Assembly (NCBI RefSeq): GCF_022965805.1
Contig: NC_133101.1
Span: 7,146,569-7,210,568 of the forward strand
Direction: 5' to 3'
Length of the DNA: 64,000 bases
Origin: Primulina eburnea
Taxonomy: Eukaryota > Streptophyta > Magnoliopsida > Lamiales > Gesneriaceae
Positions 32,799-47,718 of this stretch are shown here, one piece after another; position 1 is the first letter of the stretch, and the number at the start of each line of letters is the position of its first letter. Below the pieces are notes generated by a model. That model was not told the origin of the DNA. It saw nothing but the letters and a program-made list of their open reading frames with translations, and did no database searches. Position numbers and translations under genes: made by a program.

Positions 32799-35700
32799 GT
32801 GGTCGGATTGCGACAAGGACGAGGACAGGCTCGACCACCAATTAATTGTCTGCTGTGAAGGAATTGTCCTAATTGCTTATTAATAAAAACTCTTCATTAT
32901 CAATATATTTACTTGTAATGGAAGCAAATCCGATTCCAATGCTGCGAATATTGTATTTAAAATTTCAGCTTAAGTGGAATTTATTTTTTTATATATTCTA
33001 ACGTATAATATATTCACATATCACCTAATTAATTTAGTTAACTTTTTACTATATTCTTTCTCAACTCAGCATACCGTTTCTTCATAAAACAATGACTCGG
33101 TTAACCGGCTAAAAACATGAAATGCCTTCATCCAAACACCTGCGGAAAGTTTTGAAACTTATCCTCCACAATGTGATCAGCATTGATCTTTTTTAAATCT
33201 AATGAATATTTTTTCAATATAAAAAATAAATCGAGATTAAACGATGTGTAACTCAATTTTTTTAAATCATATAATAGATGAACTGAAACTATCGTCTTGG
33301 AAGCTGGAATAACCTAGGTTTAATCAACATATGGGAATATATATTGATATTCATTGAAAATTAAGATTCGTGTATGATAGGTGATGCTATCCGAGCAGAC
33401 TGAGAATAAGAGAGGCAGTAAGGGTGCTAATGAACTCATTTAGTGAATCATTAATTAGACTCTCAAACCTGATATTTATAGGAGAATACATTGGTCTGTC
33501 ATGTACCTCCTAACTTTGTTGGAATGAGCCGGGATCCAAAGTATTGTTTGGCCTGATTTTGATTGGCCTATTCATAGGATATATATAATCCACCATTTTC
33601 ACGAGTTTAATTCAATTATTTAGTAATATATATTTTTTGTTATGGTTGCCTCTCTCTTTTATGTGATGATTTCCTTTTCTATTTTCGCCATATTTGTATT
33701 ATCGTGTGAAAAGGAAAAAAAATAAATTTGGATCTTAATAAACATGATTTATTTATTGATGTTTATAATATGATGTGATGATGTAATAATGATACATGGC
33801 ATGTTTAATCTTATTATATATATTTCTTATAAAATTGAATAAAATTACTGTTTTATGATATCCTTCTTTAAAAATGAAGTGAGAAAATATCGACATATTC
33901 CTAAAAATATTACACAAAAATTCTTATGAAATCGTATCATGCGTTAATTTTGTTAGATGAACCTCTTATCGATTCGATCCTAAAAAAAAAAATTATATCA
34001 GAATTATTACTTTTGTTTATATATAGATTGAATCACGTCTCTCAGATATATACTATAGAATCGTCTCATAAAAAATTTATGCGTTTATTGTTACTATTAT
34101 TATTGAGTTACTGTGAAGAGATAAACAAAATACAATTCAAAGCCCAAAAAACAATGTGAATTTAATTAACAATATTAAATAATTCAAAAAAGTAAACATT
34201 TATTAAAATATCATTCATCATATAAAGAAAAAAATTTATGATTATGTCCATTTTATCAAAGAAAAAATATTATAAATAAAGCAATGGTTATTAAATTGCT
34301 CCCCAGTTAGATTTCGACCGTGAATCACATTTTGGACTCAAATTTTCTAAATTTGCAACAAAAGGGGAAAATATAATTTGTCCTATTATGGTTTCACTTT
34401 ATTATGTATTTAAACTTTGATTTCGTTGTATGAGCTTTTAATATTTGTGTGCGATATGTGCAATATAATTTAACATTTCTGGTATTAAATTTTTTTTTTG
34501 AATTCGAGGGATTATATTAAATTTTAAAGTTTAAAAACATTTTTTATAAATTTTTTATGTTACGATCATATGATTATTTAACTAAAAATTCAAAAGTAGA
34601 TTAATAAAGAATATTTCATTTGATTTATATTATAGATAAAGAAATCTAATGATATTTTTTTTAAATAAAATATTTTCAAGAAAAAATTATTATTGTGTTT
34701 ATAAAAAACATTAATTTAATTACTTTAGATATTTAAACTTGTATATAAAACACTTACACACACAATACACACACATATAGTAAGTTTCATGTAAAGTCGT
34801 CTCATGGATCTATATCCGTGAGACGTCAGTCAGTCAGTTCATACTAGAGTAAAAAATAATACATTAACATAAAAATATAATTTATATGAGTCGGTTAGGT
34901 ATGAGATTCTTCTCACAAAACTGATGTTTGAAACGATCGCACAATAGTTTTTATGTATATATATATAATATATTTATATATATATGTGTTTGTGGTGTGT
35001 GTGTGTGTGTGTGTGTTGTGTGCGCATTATAATGACATTCATTAAATTTTAATGTATTTATTATATTATTGGGTATAATCTATGAAAAAAAATTATTAGT
35101 GTCTAAATCTTCCAAAGAATCTAGAGGTCTATGAAAAATATTAACTAATTGATTTTCTAGGGGAGTCAATTAGGTGGGGTGGGTCGGTCGGTCGAGCAAC
35201 AGTACTATTCAAAAATGCTCAACCGAAAACTCCCAACCCGAACATAAACCCGAATCAACCCGATCAACATGATAAACCGTATAACTTGAATTTGAAGTTT
35301 TTTAAAAAAAAAATTTAAAAAAAATTAAATAAATTTAATAAATAATTAATATTTTAATTAGATACATAATATAAAATCTCTCTTTATTATGATTTGAATT
35401 GAAAATCGTTGTAGAAAAAATAAAGTATATTATAAAATCAAATAAAAAATTATTTAAAAAATAAAAAATGTTTAAAATAATAATAAATTTATGATATTAA
35501 TATATAATAAATATTTTTCAGACATACAAAATATAAAAATATGGCAATATTTCCTAGTTATATTTTTAAATTTTTTTATAATTTTCGGGTTGATCGAACC
35601 CAACCCGATCATTTTTTTTTTGTCAGCTATCGGGTCCAACCTGATCTGCCCCGACCCGAAAACCCAAACTCAAACCTGATTTTTTTCGGATTGAGTCGAG

Positions 35701-35818
35701 TAGTTGTGGGTAATTAATACAAAAATCTATTAGAAATACAAGTCTTTAGAAATTTATTAACCTTACAAAAATCATTATTTTTAAAAAATTCAATAAATCT
35801 ATGATATCGGGTACTACA
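32799..35818. other. Noisy copy of the CBM43 downstream region and hAT-like element
   Basis: Counterpart of 18040-21158, including the hAT-like element (about 35158-35705) and a broken (TA)(TG) microsatellite at about 34960-35025. No gene is supported. Confidence 0.7.
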
Positions 35819-38633
35819 ATTTTTTTTTTGATGGTTAACACTTGTAATTATTCTAGCCAAGATGTCCTTAGTTACAGTTGAATAACCATAATGGAAAAAG
35901 CTCCAGCCTCTCATACAAATTGAGATTTGGAGAAGAAGAAATAACAAAAGCTGCTATCGAATGGGCTACCACATTTGCCAATCGACGAACATGAGAAGTG
36001 AGGGTTGTTTCGAGAATTCAATGGAAATTGATATCTGAAACGATGGGCCTGAATAGCTAAGGTTCTCTTCCGGCCTTGTGACTGCTTGCACTGCAAGAGA
36101 GAATCTGAAGCAATTTGATGAATCTGTAACTATTGTAGTTGAGCGAATTTAAGCCCTCGCGAATAGCAATAAGCTCAGCGCAATAAAACCGACTGGGGCA
36201 TGCCAATCTTCCTTCCAAAGACTACTACTGGTTATCCCTCATGATTTCTCACCACTCCTCCAAAACACAGCTGTTAGATTCCGCAAATAGGTCGCGTCAA
36301 CATCCAACGGAGCAGTATATTCTGGTGGCGGCTCCCACATGGCGAGGGACGAGCACTATGCATCAACAGGCAGTGTCGACAGAGCTACTTGAGCCAGTTG
36401 GAAGTCATGCAGCAGGGTTTCACTCCCGTCTGTGTTATTAATTTCCAATCTCCCCTGGCTCTTGTGAATCAACCGCAATCTTTCACTCCACGTCGCCCAA
36501 GTGCATAGCAAACACTTCAAACTCTTTCTTGCTAAGCTTTCCTTCCTCACAAGAAAATTCAAACACTTCCAGATGGCTTACCTGTTTCAAGGCGACCGTA
36601 GCAAGTTTCTTTCCAACAAGGCTTTATGGCGGCACATACGAATAAAGCATGGCCCGTGGAATCCCAGCTCGCCTGACACACGCGGACACACGTCTGCTAC
36701 TGGGACATGGTGGTCTGCAAGTTGCTCTCCGTAGGAATTATATTATGTATCACTCTCCAGCAGAATATCTTGACTTTCGGTGGAAGCGAGAGAGCCCCGA
36801 GGAAATTCCACCAACTTTTCATTGTACTGCTTGCGTGGACATATGGTGAGTCATAGATCCTGAAGCTGCCTTATACCCTCTCGGACTGTATATATCCTTT
36901 AGCATCGAATAGCCAGAATCGGAAATCCTCATGTGGCGTCGCTGGTAGAGGAATAGCCAATATATCATTGCACAGGTGAGGGGAAAGAGTTGTTGTACGA
37001 CAGATTCCTTCCAACTTCCATTATCGATGAGGTCCCGAACCTTCTGTTGTCTAGAGCCGAAGACAGGATATTCTGCCTGTTGATCTCGGAATCCATCTAT
37101 CCCCAGCCAAGTTGATCTTTGCCCCGTTGCCCCACATGCCAGCACAGCCCGATGTCCAATAAAGAGCGGCTCCATACAATCGACCTCCAAAGGTACGATG
37201 GGTTGCTGCCGAGACCGGCTTCCCTGATATCTTGGTGTCTGAAATATCTGGCTTTTAGCACACGGCCAACTAATGATCCCGGGTTTACTAATATGCGCCA
37301 TTCTGTTTTGCCAACAATGCCTTGTTAAAAGTTTCAAGGTGTCGAAAGCCCAAACCCACCCATACACTTTGGTTGGACAGTGCTTTCCAAGATTTCCAAT
37401 GCATTCTTCTTTTCCCTCTTCACACTCCACCAGAAATTGAGCATTCACGCTCTATCTCTCACAAACCGATTTCGGGATACGAAAACAGGACATGGCATAG
37501 GTGGTGGTATGCCTGCAGCACTGATTTTATCAGATTCCTTACCCCCCACCGAAAAATTTTTGTTGCCCCACCCTTGTATTCGTTTCACAACTCTCTCCAC
37601 AGATATCTGAACTGTAGTCTCTTTTCTTCTAGTAGAGAACACTGGAAGTCCCAGATAGACCTCATGCCCGTGCACTATCGAAATGGCCAGTCTTGACTTA
37701 ATATTTTCTGCCAGTTGAGCATCGGTATTCGGTGCTAAAAGAGGCGAGGTTTTCAAATTAATCAGTTTTCCCGAAGCCTTCTCTAAATAGCTAAGCAGTT
37801 TCGGATAGCCTCACAGTCTGCCATTGTCGCTCTAAAAAAGAGAAGGCTATCATCTGCAAAAAACAGGTGCGTGATGGCAGGGCAAGATGAGGCCATACGA
37901 ACTCCTGTTAATAGACTCGTTGTTCAAGAGATATGAGAGCAGAAGATAAGCCATGAGCACACAAGACAAATAATAGGGGAAAGGGATCTCCCTGTCTTAA
38001 AACTCGGCCTGGGCTGACATTTCCAATGATTTCACCATTTAAGGAGAAAGAGTACGGACAGTGCGCACACATCGCATTATTTTCTCCACCCAGATAGGTG
38101 AAAATCCCAGCCGGAGCATCTTCCTTCAAGAAACCCCATTCACTCTGTCGTAGGCCTTGCTCATGTCAGCTTTAGTGCACCATACCCTTTCTGGCCCTGT
38201 TTTCTGCTTCTGATCCAGTGTAATGTTTCAAAACTGAGGATGATGTTATCAGATATCAATCTGCCAGGCACGAATGCACTCTGGAATTCATTCACTGTCT
38301 TTTAAGAATAGGTCTTAACCTGTTTGTCAAACACCGGCAACTCTTTATAGCAACATTGCAAAGACTAATCGGCCGAAAGTCTTTCATAGTCATTGGACTC
38401 GGGGTCTTTGGATAAGGTAATTATGGTGTCATTCCAGTCCTCAAGAGGCTCCCCTTCATTGAGTATTTTTAATATGGCTTCCGAGACATCTTCACCTATC
38501 ACATCCCAATATTTTTGAAGAAGAAAGCAGGCATACCATCTGGTCCTGGGCTTTGTCTGGATGCAAACAAACATCGCTTTCTTCACTTCGGCCGCTTTGT
38601 GAATGTGACTGATACATAGGATTGAATTTGTGT
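35819..38633 (-). pseudogene. LINE 3' part in the noisy copy
   Basis: Counterpart of 21159-24011: the poly-T (element poly-A) end, RNase H, zf-RVT and RT up to the region DLHPDKAPGPDG. Frames change every 50-200 bases. It ends at GAATTTGTGT, where copy 2 begins at 38634, leaving out the endonuclease and ORF1. Confidence 0.85.
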
Positions 38634-39744
38634 ATCCACACTAAATATCACAAAACTCCTGTGGAAATGTTTTACCGGTCAAATTTATGAGACAAATCTC
38701 CGACCTGATTGATGAAAAATATATGTTTTATGTCAAACATGTTGTTTTTCACTGTATACGTAGATTGAGTTGACTTTTTTTACGGATATTGACCCGTGAA
38801 ATCGTCAATAAAAAAAATTATTCTTAAAATATATCTTTCCAAATATCATTTATCTGGTAGTCTTAACTTTTGACGGTAACTGCCCATTAAATATTTAATA
38901 GATAAGACTTTTATCGTTGTTTTTTAATCCAAAAATCTTCAAATTTCTTGGGAAAATAAATTCTCCCGTCTTATATTTTTATTTAAAAAATTTGTGTACA
39001 ATGATTGGTACTGTTTGGTCAGGCTTTCTAGTCCCTTCGTATTGGGAAGGTTTTCTAACTGAATTTGTAGTATTTTATAATCTTGTTATGAAATTGGTTT
39101 AGTTACATATCGTTAAAAACTAAAAATAATGTAATATGAATCGTGACATTTAGAGAAAAAGGTAAAATAAAGACAAAACTATCAAAGAAAACGTTTGAAA
39201 GAATTCTTAGAGGCTAATTTGCGTGAACGAGTTTCTGACCTTGTGTGTAGTTATAGATACATCATCCAAGAACAAGTCAAGGTTGCTTAGCTAATACAAG
39301 GTTCGGAGCGCACCGGATAAAATTTGAGATAATGTAATAGTCTGTAAATCACATTAATTAGATAATCATATTGAATAAGTATTGTGTGACAAACTCGTCC
39401 AAAAAATTATTGATAGAAAAATCAAACTTATAAATATTAACCAAAACGTGATTGTTGGATTAGTTATATGTGGTTACAACATATGAACAATGATTGATAT
39501 ATAAAGTTATTTGGGAAAAACTACTCTAAAATCTATTTTTTCTATAAAGAAATGAGATTAATAGAAAAAAATAATTTTCATCGATTTTTTTATAAAATAA
39601 ATTATCAAAATACATATTAAAAATTACCAAAATACATAATTTACAAAATGGTTACCATTTCTCACAAAACGAAGAAAACCAATAGGAAAACTAATAAAAG
39701 CAAAAGGAAGTATCGGATGCAGAAAACTAAACCATCCGTGTAAA

Positions 39745-42700
39745 ATGCGCACATCTCCGCCTCCGCCGCAGCTTGACTCGGATTCCGCGCAGGACTCAGC
39801 GGAGCACCGTCTCCGTGAGGCAGAGGAGCGGCTCAAGGAAGCGATTAAGGACCTGCAACGCCGGAAGATAGGAGCTCAGGGAGGACTCCACCCGCCGTGC
39901 GACCACGCTGATGAGTCTTGCGTCGCCAATGCCGTCGGAAACCTCTGCCAGAGTTTTCTGTTATCGTACGGTATTCGGGTGGGGATCGGGATTCTCCTTC
40001 GGGCGTTTAAACTGGTTCGCCTGAAGTCATATTCATCTCTCCTTGATCTCAAGGTTTAGCTATATGTTTCTCTTTTTTTTAAGTTTGTTTGTTTGATTCT
40101 CTAGAAAGTTGATTACTTGATGCATTTTTCAGTGTAATCGCCAAATTTTTGGAATAAAAGTTTGATCTTTGTCATTTTGACCAAAAAAGTGTGGCAGTCT
40201 GTGATTCATATTCAGCAACATATATGTGCTTCAGAAAATGCGTTTCTGTGGATGTATTTATCGCTGCAATGGTTTACCTACTTTGACTATCATCATGATA
40301 ACATAGAAATATTGTGTATAAAACGGGCAAGACAGGGAATTGTGTGGTAAGGTTAGCTTAAGAGGTTGTAATGAGATTCGGGAAATCTGCAAAGGTTTGG
40401 GGTTCTGGTGGCAACCGATAATGGTAGAATGAATAGCACAACATGAACGTGTTAACTGGGGTCTGGGAGGTATTAAAATTGATGCAAAGAGAATGTCATA
40501 AGTAGTCCAAAATCAAATTTAGATGGAAAACAAACTCTGTAGTCAACAATGGTCGATTGAGGAATTTTATAACAATAAGATTTAGAGTTGGAAGAAATAA
40601 AAACCGATTATGGATGAATCTTTATGCGCATAAGCGTGCTGTTCCCGGATTTGATAGAAGATATGTACTTGTTAGAGTGTGCTATGTACTTGGAAGAGTT
40701 TTATTATTTGCTGGTTGGGGTTATTTAATATTTTGGTGACCTATTTATTTGATTGCAGCAACTTGTATCTGAGAAAGACCTTATAGTGAGAGAGGAAGCA
40801 TGCCGAATTGGTTTGCTTTTTGGAGGATTGACTGGTTCCTACCATGCTCTTAGGTGTTTGCTGAGAAAGCTTAGAAAGAAAGAGACACCAATGAATACGT
40901 AAGTTAACATTTATCGCTCATTTACTTGGTTTTTGACTGCACGTTACTTGATGATGTTATGTCCTTGAAGAAAATCTCAAAGTTCTTGATTTGGTATTAT
41001 CTCTTTGTTTGAGCCTTTAATTTTTTAAATAGATTTTCGTTGTATTATTTATCCATCTCCGTATGTATGACATTGTTAAAGGGGATGATGGGGCAGATTT
41101 TTAGCTGGTGCAGTCTCAGGATTATCTATCTTAGCATTAGATGATTCAAGCCGTAGGCGTACGCTCGCTTTATATCTTTTGGCTAGGCTTGCTCAGGTAT
41201 GAGTACAATTTTCCTAGTTTTTCTTCCAGTGTATGAGGTACTATGACTGCTTTTGCATGTTTTTACTTTGTCTAAATTATATGATCACTTATCTAGTGTG
41301 CATATAACTCGGCTAAATCCAACAACAAGTTCCACCTTTGGGGAAGCCATTGGAGTCATGGTGACACTCTGCTTTTTTCGATAGCCTGTGCACAAGTAAT
41401 TGACTTATCACTTTCTGAAAGTCTCAATTGTAACTGTTGTTTTCTTTTGGTCAATATTCTGTTTTAGGGTCATGATCTCTGGTATAAGCTCTAGAACATA
41501 TTATCACACTACAAATTATCTTTGTTTGTTACAGAGGATGCTCAATTTCGATTCCTTTTTCTAATGCAGTTCTTTTGTTGTCGATTTTCTAATTATAAGC
41601 ACATTTCAGGTTATGTATGCTTTTGTTATGCGCCCTGAAAGCATGCCAAAATCATATCAAGATTTCATTCAGAAAACGGGTCCAGTTGCTGCACCAGTGT
41701 ACAAAGCTGTGAGGGATTGCTGTAGAGGTTCTCCAGTAGATATTACCTCACTATCTACTTACTTGTCCAACAGAAGAGTATTTAGCACTGTGAAATTGGA
41801 TGAGTTTCCGGATATTGTTCCTTGCTCTATTATCCACCCTAATACTGACTCGTGCTTATTTCACAATGCAAATGCTGCCAGAGATACCTTCAGGAAAACT
41901 TTTCCTCTATATTTCTCTTTGACATTTGTGCCCTTTGTTGTTCTGCGCATGCAAAAGGTACATCCTCTCATTATTAATGTTCAAAATCATGCCTTTGTAG
42001 TTTTCGCTGTCCATTCATTTTTTATCAAAAATTTTATGAGGTTTGACCAAATAATATGTGTTATATTCGACAAAAAGTCCGAGGGGGATCAAATAAACTG
42101 TACACATTTTCGATATAATAATTTCAAGTTACCTGTTCTAGGCTTTTAATTAGAAGATGATGGAGAGCTTATTTTCCATTTAATCATTGCACTTTTGTGT
42201 AAGAATACACCTTTACTGCTCTTCCTTGTACATTTTGGAAGAGGATATTGATTATTTCTTTGTCCGAGCAAATATTCAAAAAGCGTCTCTATTTTGCATT
42301 TATCGTGTTAGCAAATGGAAGAATCTCTGTTAATATCTTAACGAGTTTGGAAAATATTTGGACTTATCTCCTCTATGGTATATAGACTCTGTAAAAATGA
42401 GATTTACTAGATGATTTTGCCTTCAGTGTTGTAAGTTATGTAACCGTGTTCCTAGCTAAGTTCTAGTCAATGCAAGTTCTCATAATCGCTTAGTGGGTAA
42501 TTATGTATTGTCTCTTTTCAAAGTTTATGGATGCTCCAGTTCGAACCTGTTGGCTTGCTGTTAAAGGTGCTGTGCGCTCTACAACGTTCTTATCTGCTTT
42601 TGTTGGCATCTTTCAGGTACCATTTCCTGCTGCTTCATTTATATAACATTCAGCCATCATAACTGTACTGATTAACATATCCCGGCAACAAAAGGGGGTA

Positions 42701-43692
42701 ATATGCATGCACAGAAAAGTGGCATTGAAGGACCACAAGCTCTTGTATTGGCTTGCAGGGGGGATCTCTGCCCTGTCTGTGCTATTGGAAAAGAAAGCTA
42801 GACGTGGGGAGTTGGCCTTGTATGTTCTTCCTCGAGCTGGAGAATCTTTATGGTATATCTTAGTGAATCGCCATTTGCTTCCAGATATAAAAAATGCTGA
42901 GGTACAAAGGACTCTCCTTTATCTCGTTAAATTAGTTGGGGAATTCTACCAATGCTTTACAGTATTTATTGTTGAAATGCATTTGAGTGTATTAAGGTTA
43001 TGCAATTCCTGATATGCTGAAAAGATGCTTATTCCCTCTGCTTGATAAGACCAATATCCAGTATCAACAATTTTTATTCCCTTTTCTTGTCCTAGAAAAG
43101 TTTAATCTTTTTTTCCAAAATTCCTTCTTCTCAATCGTACGAAAGAGTCTCCCTCAAAATATAGTCCAATTTTACGGGAGTAGTTGAATCCCTGGCACAA
43201 CTAATGGTTTAATTATTATCGGCTCTTAGCAAAATGATCACAAAGATGTGGAGAAACTACTTTGTGGTGTGGTAATTAACCACATTCTTTTCACTGCCAG
43301 ATTAATTAAGCAACGGTGTGATTATCTAATAAAAAATAATTGAAACACACTTGTGAACTGTGTTCGAGTCCGAATTCAAAAGTGTATTATTCTATCCCTG
43401 AGCTAACTTTTATTCTCAAATATCCTAGGTGGCTTTGTTCTGTGCATGCATGGGTGGAATCATGTATTACTTAGAACACGAACCAGATACCATGGCTCCA
43501 TTTCTTAGGGGCCTGATTCGCCGCTTCCTTGCGAGTAAAATCAGTAATCCAGGCCCATCAGCAAGTCGAAACGCCTCTTACGCATATCTACACACATTGG
43601 ATGCCATAAAAAAGCCACAGATGCAGGATGGCCGAGAGGACGAAAGTTCATCTTCTCAAAAATACAATCTTGAATCTATTCCTGGACTCTGA
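39745..43692 (+). CDS. TMEM135-like / Tim17-family membrane protein, seven exons (copy 2)
   Basis: Exons by correspondence and splice-site check: 39745-40053, 40759-40898, 41097-41196, 41610-41957, 42524-42616, 42695-42901, 43429-43692; 486 residues. I see no coding difference from the gene at 10077-14025. The visible differences are intronic or upstream, such as one base fewer in an A-run at about 40598 and G to A near 42979. Function, domains and border caveats are as for copy 1. If the two segments are alleles, this is the same gene and not a paralog. Confidence 0.85.
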
Positions 43693-44232
43693 GCTTGTTT
43701 TTCTCAATTGCTCAGCTGTGACAGCTATTATTTTAGGTATTGATTCGAAGACATTCATTGTTGGCAAGAGAGTTCTGTTACTCTAAAGACGGAGGAGGAG
43801 GAGATTGAAAGTAATCTTGTCGTCCCGCCTTCGTAAAAGTAGTCATCATCCCCTTTTAACCGCGACGGGCCAATTTTTTTTTCAGTTCTTCATAAAACTG
43901 AATGTTAGGTGAAGATTTGAGGGTAATTTCATGATATGTAAATATTGCCAACTCCCATCTATATTAAGATCAAACTGAACTTTAGTATGATTAGAGGACT
44001 TCTATTGATGAGTCAATTGCAGTATTGTAATGCATTCGTATCTCTGATGTGTGGTACGATTTATGTTTTTGTTCTCGTTCTTCTTTCGCGATTTTCAACT
44101 CAATTTTTTTAAATCATATGGAATATAAAGTGAATCTATCGTCATGAAAGTTGGAATAACCTTTGGATTAATCAACTTGGGAATATATATAATCCACCAT
44201 TTTCACGAGTTTAATTCAAATTATTCTCAGAG

Positions 44233-44411
44233 TTGGTCTCATATGAGATTGTCTCATGGGTCATAATCTGTGAGACGAGTCAACCTTACCCATATTCACA
44301 ATAAAAAGTAATACTCTTAGCATAAAAAGTAATATTTTTTTATGAGTGATCCAAATAAGAGATCCGTCTCACAAAAACGACCTGTGAGACCGTCTCACAC
44401 AAATTTTTGTC
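44233..44411. mobile_element. MITE-like element M1, copy 2
   Basis: Counterpart of 14566-14744 with the same ends and interior. Confidence 0.75.
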
Positions 44412-44465
44412 TTATTCTCAATATTATTTATATCTTTTTTTGGTTATGGTTGCCTCTCTTTTTTG

Positions 44466-44645
44466 AGTGAGTCTTATGTGAGACCGTCTCACGGATCTTA
44501 ATCTGTGAGATGGGTCAACCTTACTCATATTCATAATAAAAAGTAATACTCTTAGCATAAAAAGTAATACTTTTTCATGGATGACCCAAATAAGAGATCC
44601 GTCTCACACATATGACCCGTGAGACCGTCTCACACAAATTTTTGC
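44466..44645. mobile_element. MITE-like element M2, copy 2
   Basis: Counterpart of 14799-14978, with GTGAGACCGTCTCAC palindromes at both ends. Confidence 0.8.
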
Positions 44646-45024
44646 CCTCTTTTTTATGTGATGATTTGATTTTCAATTTTCACATATATTTGTATTATCG
44701 TGAAAAGGAAAAAATAAATTTGGATCTTAAAAAACATGATTTTATTTATTTATTATTATTATTATTGAGACGTAATCGCGTGAGAACTCATGGTTCACCG
44801 ATGTCTACTTTGTACGGAGGTAAATTTGGCCCGCCGACATCTGAAGTCAATTCACGTCTTCCAGCATTTCTGGGTGCGCAGATGGCATGTTTAATTTTAT
44901 TATTATAATATTTCTTATAAAATTGGATAATAATTACTGTGTTAATGATATCTTTTTAAAAAAAATTAAGTTCGTCATGTTCATAAAAAATTATTGTTTA
45001 ATCAATTTATATAATGAATATAAC

Positions 45025-45179
45025 AAAAACTTGTGTGAGAGGGTCTCACGAGTCGTATCTGTGAGACAGATCTCTTATTTGAGTCACCCATGAAAAAGTA
45101 TTACTTTTTATGCTAAAAGTATTTGACTCGTATCACAGATTATGATCCGTGAGACGGTCTCACATGAGACTCACTCAAT
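45025..45179. mobile_element. MITE-like element M3, copy 2
   Basis: Counterpart of 15358-15512, inverted relative to M1 and M2. Confidence 0.75.
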
Positions 45180-46615
45180 GAATATTGGACCTTTGTAATT
45201 TGATATGAATATTATAATTAGTGTGTTTGTACATATTGTTGTGACAAAAAATCTATTTTCTATTAAACTTAATTTCAATAAAAAAAATGTAATAATATTA
45301 TGATAGAAAAAAGAAATTTGTTTTGGTGTTGAAGAGGATGATAAAAAAGAGAAGAAATTTGATTATTATAATATATAATAGATTTTTGGTATTAAATATT
45401 TCTTTTTGAATTCGAGATATTATATTAAAATTTGAAAGTTTAAAAACGTTTTTTAACAATATTTTTATGTTACAAATTATATGATTAATTAAATAAAAAA
45501 TTCAAAAGTATAATTAAAAATAAGAATATTTTATTTTGATATAATATATAAATAAAATGAAATCTACTAAAATAAATTTAATGATATTTTTTATTAAAAA
45601 TAAAATATTTTGCAATTTAAAAAAGAGTATTTTAAATTTATAAAAAACTTGATATTAAATTTAGTTACTTTAGATATCTCAAACTTATACACACACATTA
45701 CGTTTCATGTAAGATCGTCTCACAAATTTATATACGTGAGATGATCTACTCGGTCCATACTTAGAGTGAAAAATAATAAGACAATATAAAAATAAAATTT
45801 TTATGAGTCGAGCCAAGTAAAAGATTCTACTCACAAAACTGATGCTTCAGACGATCTCACAATATTTTTGTAATATTTATATATAAATGACGTTAATTAA
45901 TTTTTTAAATGTATTTATTTTAATAACTGGGCATAATTTATGAAAAAAAATTATGAGTCTCTACAAATCTTCCAAAGTAAATGAAGAAGAGTCTATGAAA
46001 ATATTTTATAACTAAGTGATTTTCTATTAGAAATTTATTAACCTGACAAAATCTATTATTTTAAAAAAGTCATTAAATCTATGCATTGAATACAAGCGAC
46101 ATAATTATATCGAGTACTACAATTTTAAAAAAGAAATCGGTATACATGTAATTCAATGATTGATACTTAAATCTTTCACGATTTAAAATAGATTACCCGA
46201 ATATAACAGAAAATCTTCATTAATACACATTTCAGTCTTTGCAATTCACATATAGCAGAAATCTTCATAAAAAATATACATATTATAAATTCATTCGGTA
46301 TCACTTTATATTTGGTTAGGTGCATTGGACGCAAGATTAACCTATTATTAATTCCCAACACGGTAATAATATTATAATATCGACTTTACAACTAATTTTA
46401 GTTTGAATTTCGAAATTTCAAGCAATCTTGCTAAATAAATTTGAAATTGATTAAAATTAAGTCAAACATATGACAAAATCCACAAGAATCATATCAAAAT
46501 AAATATTAATTTCCAAAATATCACTATTTAAACACGTTTAGTCTACAAGATTTATTTATCACAAGAAACAAACAAAAAACCAGACAATTAATTTAGTACA
46601 AGAATTCAAATATCC

Positions 46616-47458
46616 ATGGCAAGAAACAATCTTTCTTCTTTCACTGCCATTGTTTGTTTATGTCTTTGTCTATATATAATAACCGTCTATGCGATACGAG
46701 AAAACCCTAAACTCGACGATCATGGCAGAGTAAGTTCTTTCGCGTTTTTTTTAGCACGACGACGATTCAATTTAATTATATGTTATTTCTTATTAGATAA
46801 TAACTAATTTGTTCATCTTACACAGGCTAAGTATTGTGTCGCGAAAAAAAACGCCCCGGATGATTTGTTAAAAGAATATATATACTATGCTTGTACGATT
46901 TTGAATTTCAATTGCAGCGTTATAAAGCCGGGTGGTTCGTGTTATCTTCCCAACACAGTAATGAATCATGCATCGTATGCGTTCGATCTCGTCTACAGAA
47001 ATGCCGCCGGAAAATGCGACTGGCCTAACAATATCTCAAGAATAACGCTTGAGGATCCTTGTAAGTTATATATATATATATAGTTTACGTTTTTTAAAAT
47101 TAAAATTTGTGGATTAATTAGTTTCGGACTTGAATATTTAAATAGAAAAAATGTAAAGTTTGAGATACTTAGTGATCCGACTTTGTGACACTAAATTAGT
47201 TTTACGAAAATATCCTGGTCAATTTAGAAAAATAATATTTTATTTTAAAAAGTATATTCGTAATTTACTCATAATTACCATATTTCATTCACCTTCAAAA
47301 GTTCAAAAATTTACACATTATTTCAAGGAAAAAACTTGTATGAGACGGTCTCACGAGTCGTATTTTGTGAGATAGATCTCTTTTTTGGGTCGTTATGAAA
47401 ATTTATTACTTTTTATGCTAAGAGTATTATTTTTTTTTGTCAATATCGATATAGTTGA

Positions 47459-47524
<66 letters not shown>

Positions 47525-47718
47525 TTTATTTTGTGCGAAAAATATATGGCATGTGTCGCAATTGACTAGTTCAAATAGATAAAATTTAAAATGCTGGATG
47601 TTTTTGTATAATTTCCGCGTATTGTCAATTCGAAATTGTTCTAATTTTTGGGGAAAATTAGAGATTTAAAAAGTTTGACCATTTTGGTGCAGCATATGGT
47701 AAATGCCGGTTCCCATGA
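46616..47718 (+). CDS. Secreted single CBM43 (X8) domain protein, three exons (copy 2)
   Basis: Exons 46616-46729, 46826-47060 and 47693-47718; 124 residues, with no coding change seen relative to the gene at 16949. Signal peptide, six Cys and the tiny third exon are retained. Intron 2 is longer because its (TA)n tract (about 47461-47521) is about nine bases longer. Two changes just after the stop (GCGGATT to GCAGATT, and an extra GCGC before ACACATT) distinguish the copies. A diverged paralog lies 5 kb downstream at 51689. Confidence 0.9.

Larger units (their letters stand above)
26496..38633. repeat. Noisy third copy of the segment (homologous to 11459-24011)
   Basis: It starts inside TMEM135 exon 3 and ends inside the LINE RT, so neither end is a biological border. 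Over the first roughly 380 bases I count about 11 differences from copy 1, mostly one- or two-base indels. The same pattern continues through exons, introns, the CBM43 gene and the LINE. Net length is about 415 bases shorter than its source. Equal damage in coding and noncoding DNA and a great excess of indels over substitutions look like uncorrected long-read sequence rather than natural decay. Confidence 0.85.
43693..46615. other. Intergenic region with three GTCTCAC MITE-like elements (copy 2)
   Basis: Counterpart of 14026-16948. Elements lie at about 44233-44411, 44466-44645 and 45025-45179, with the GC-richer island at about 44765-44889. No gene seen. Confidence 0.65.

Noticed and set aside
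26496..38633. Independent decayed gene copies (TMEM135-like, CBM43, LINE) as true pseudogenes
   Set aside because: The uniform indel-rich damage across coding and noncoding DNA and the arbitrary junctions favour an assembly artefact. They are listed as pseudogenes only because the sequence as given is broken.
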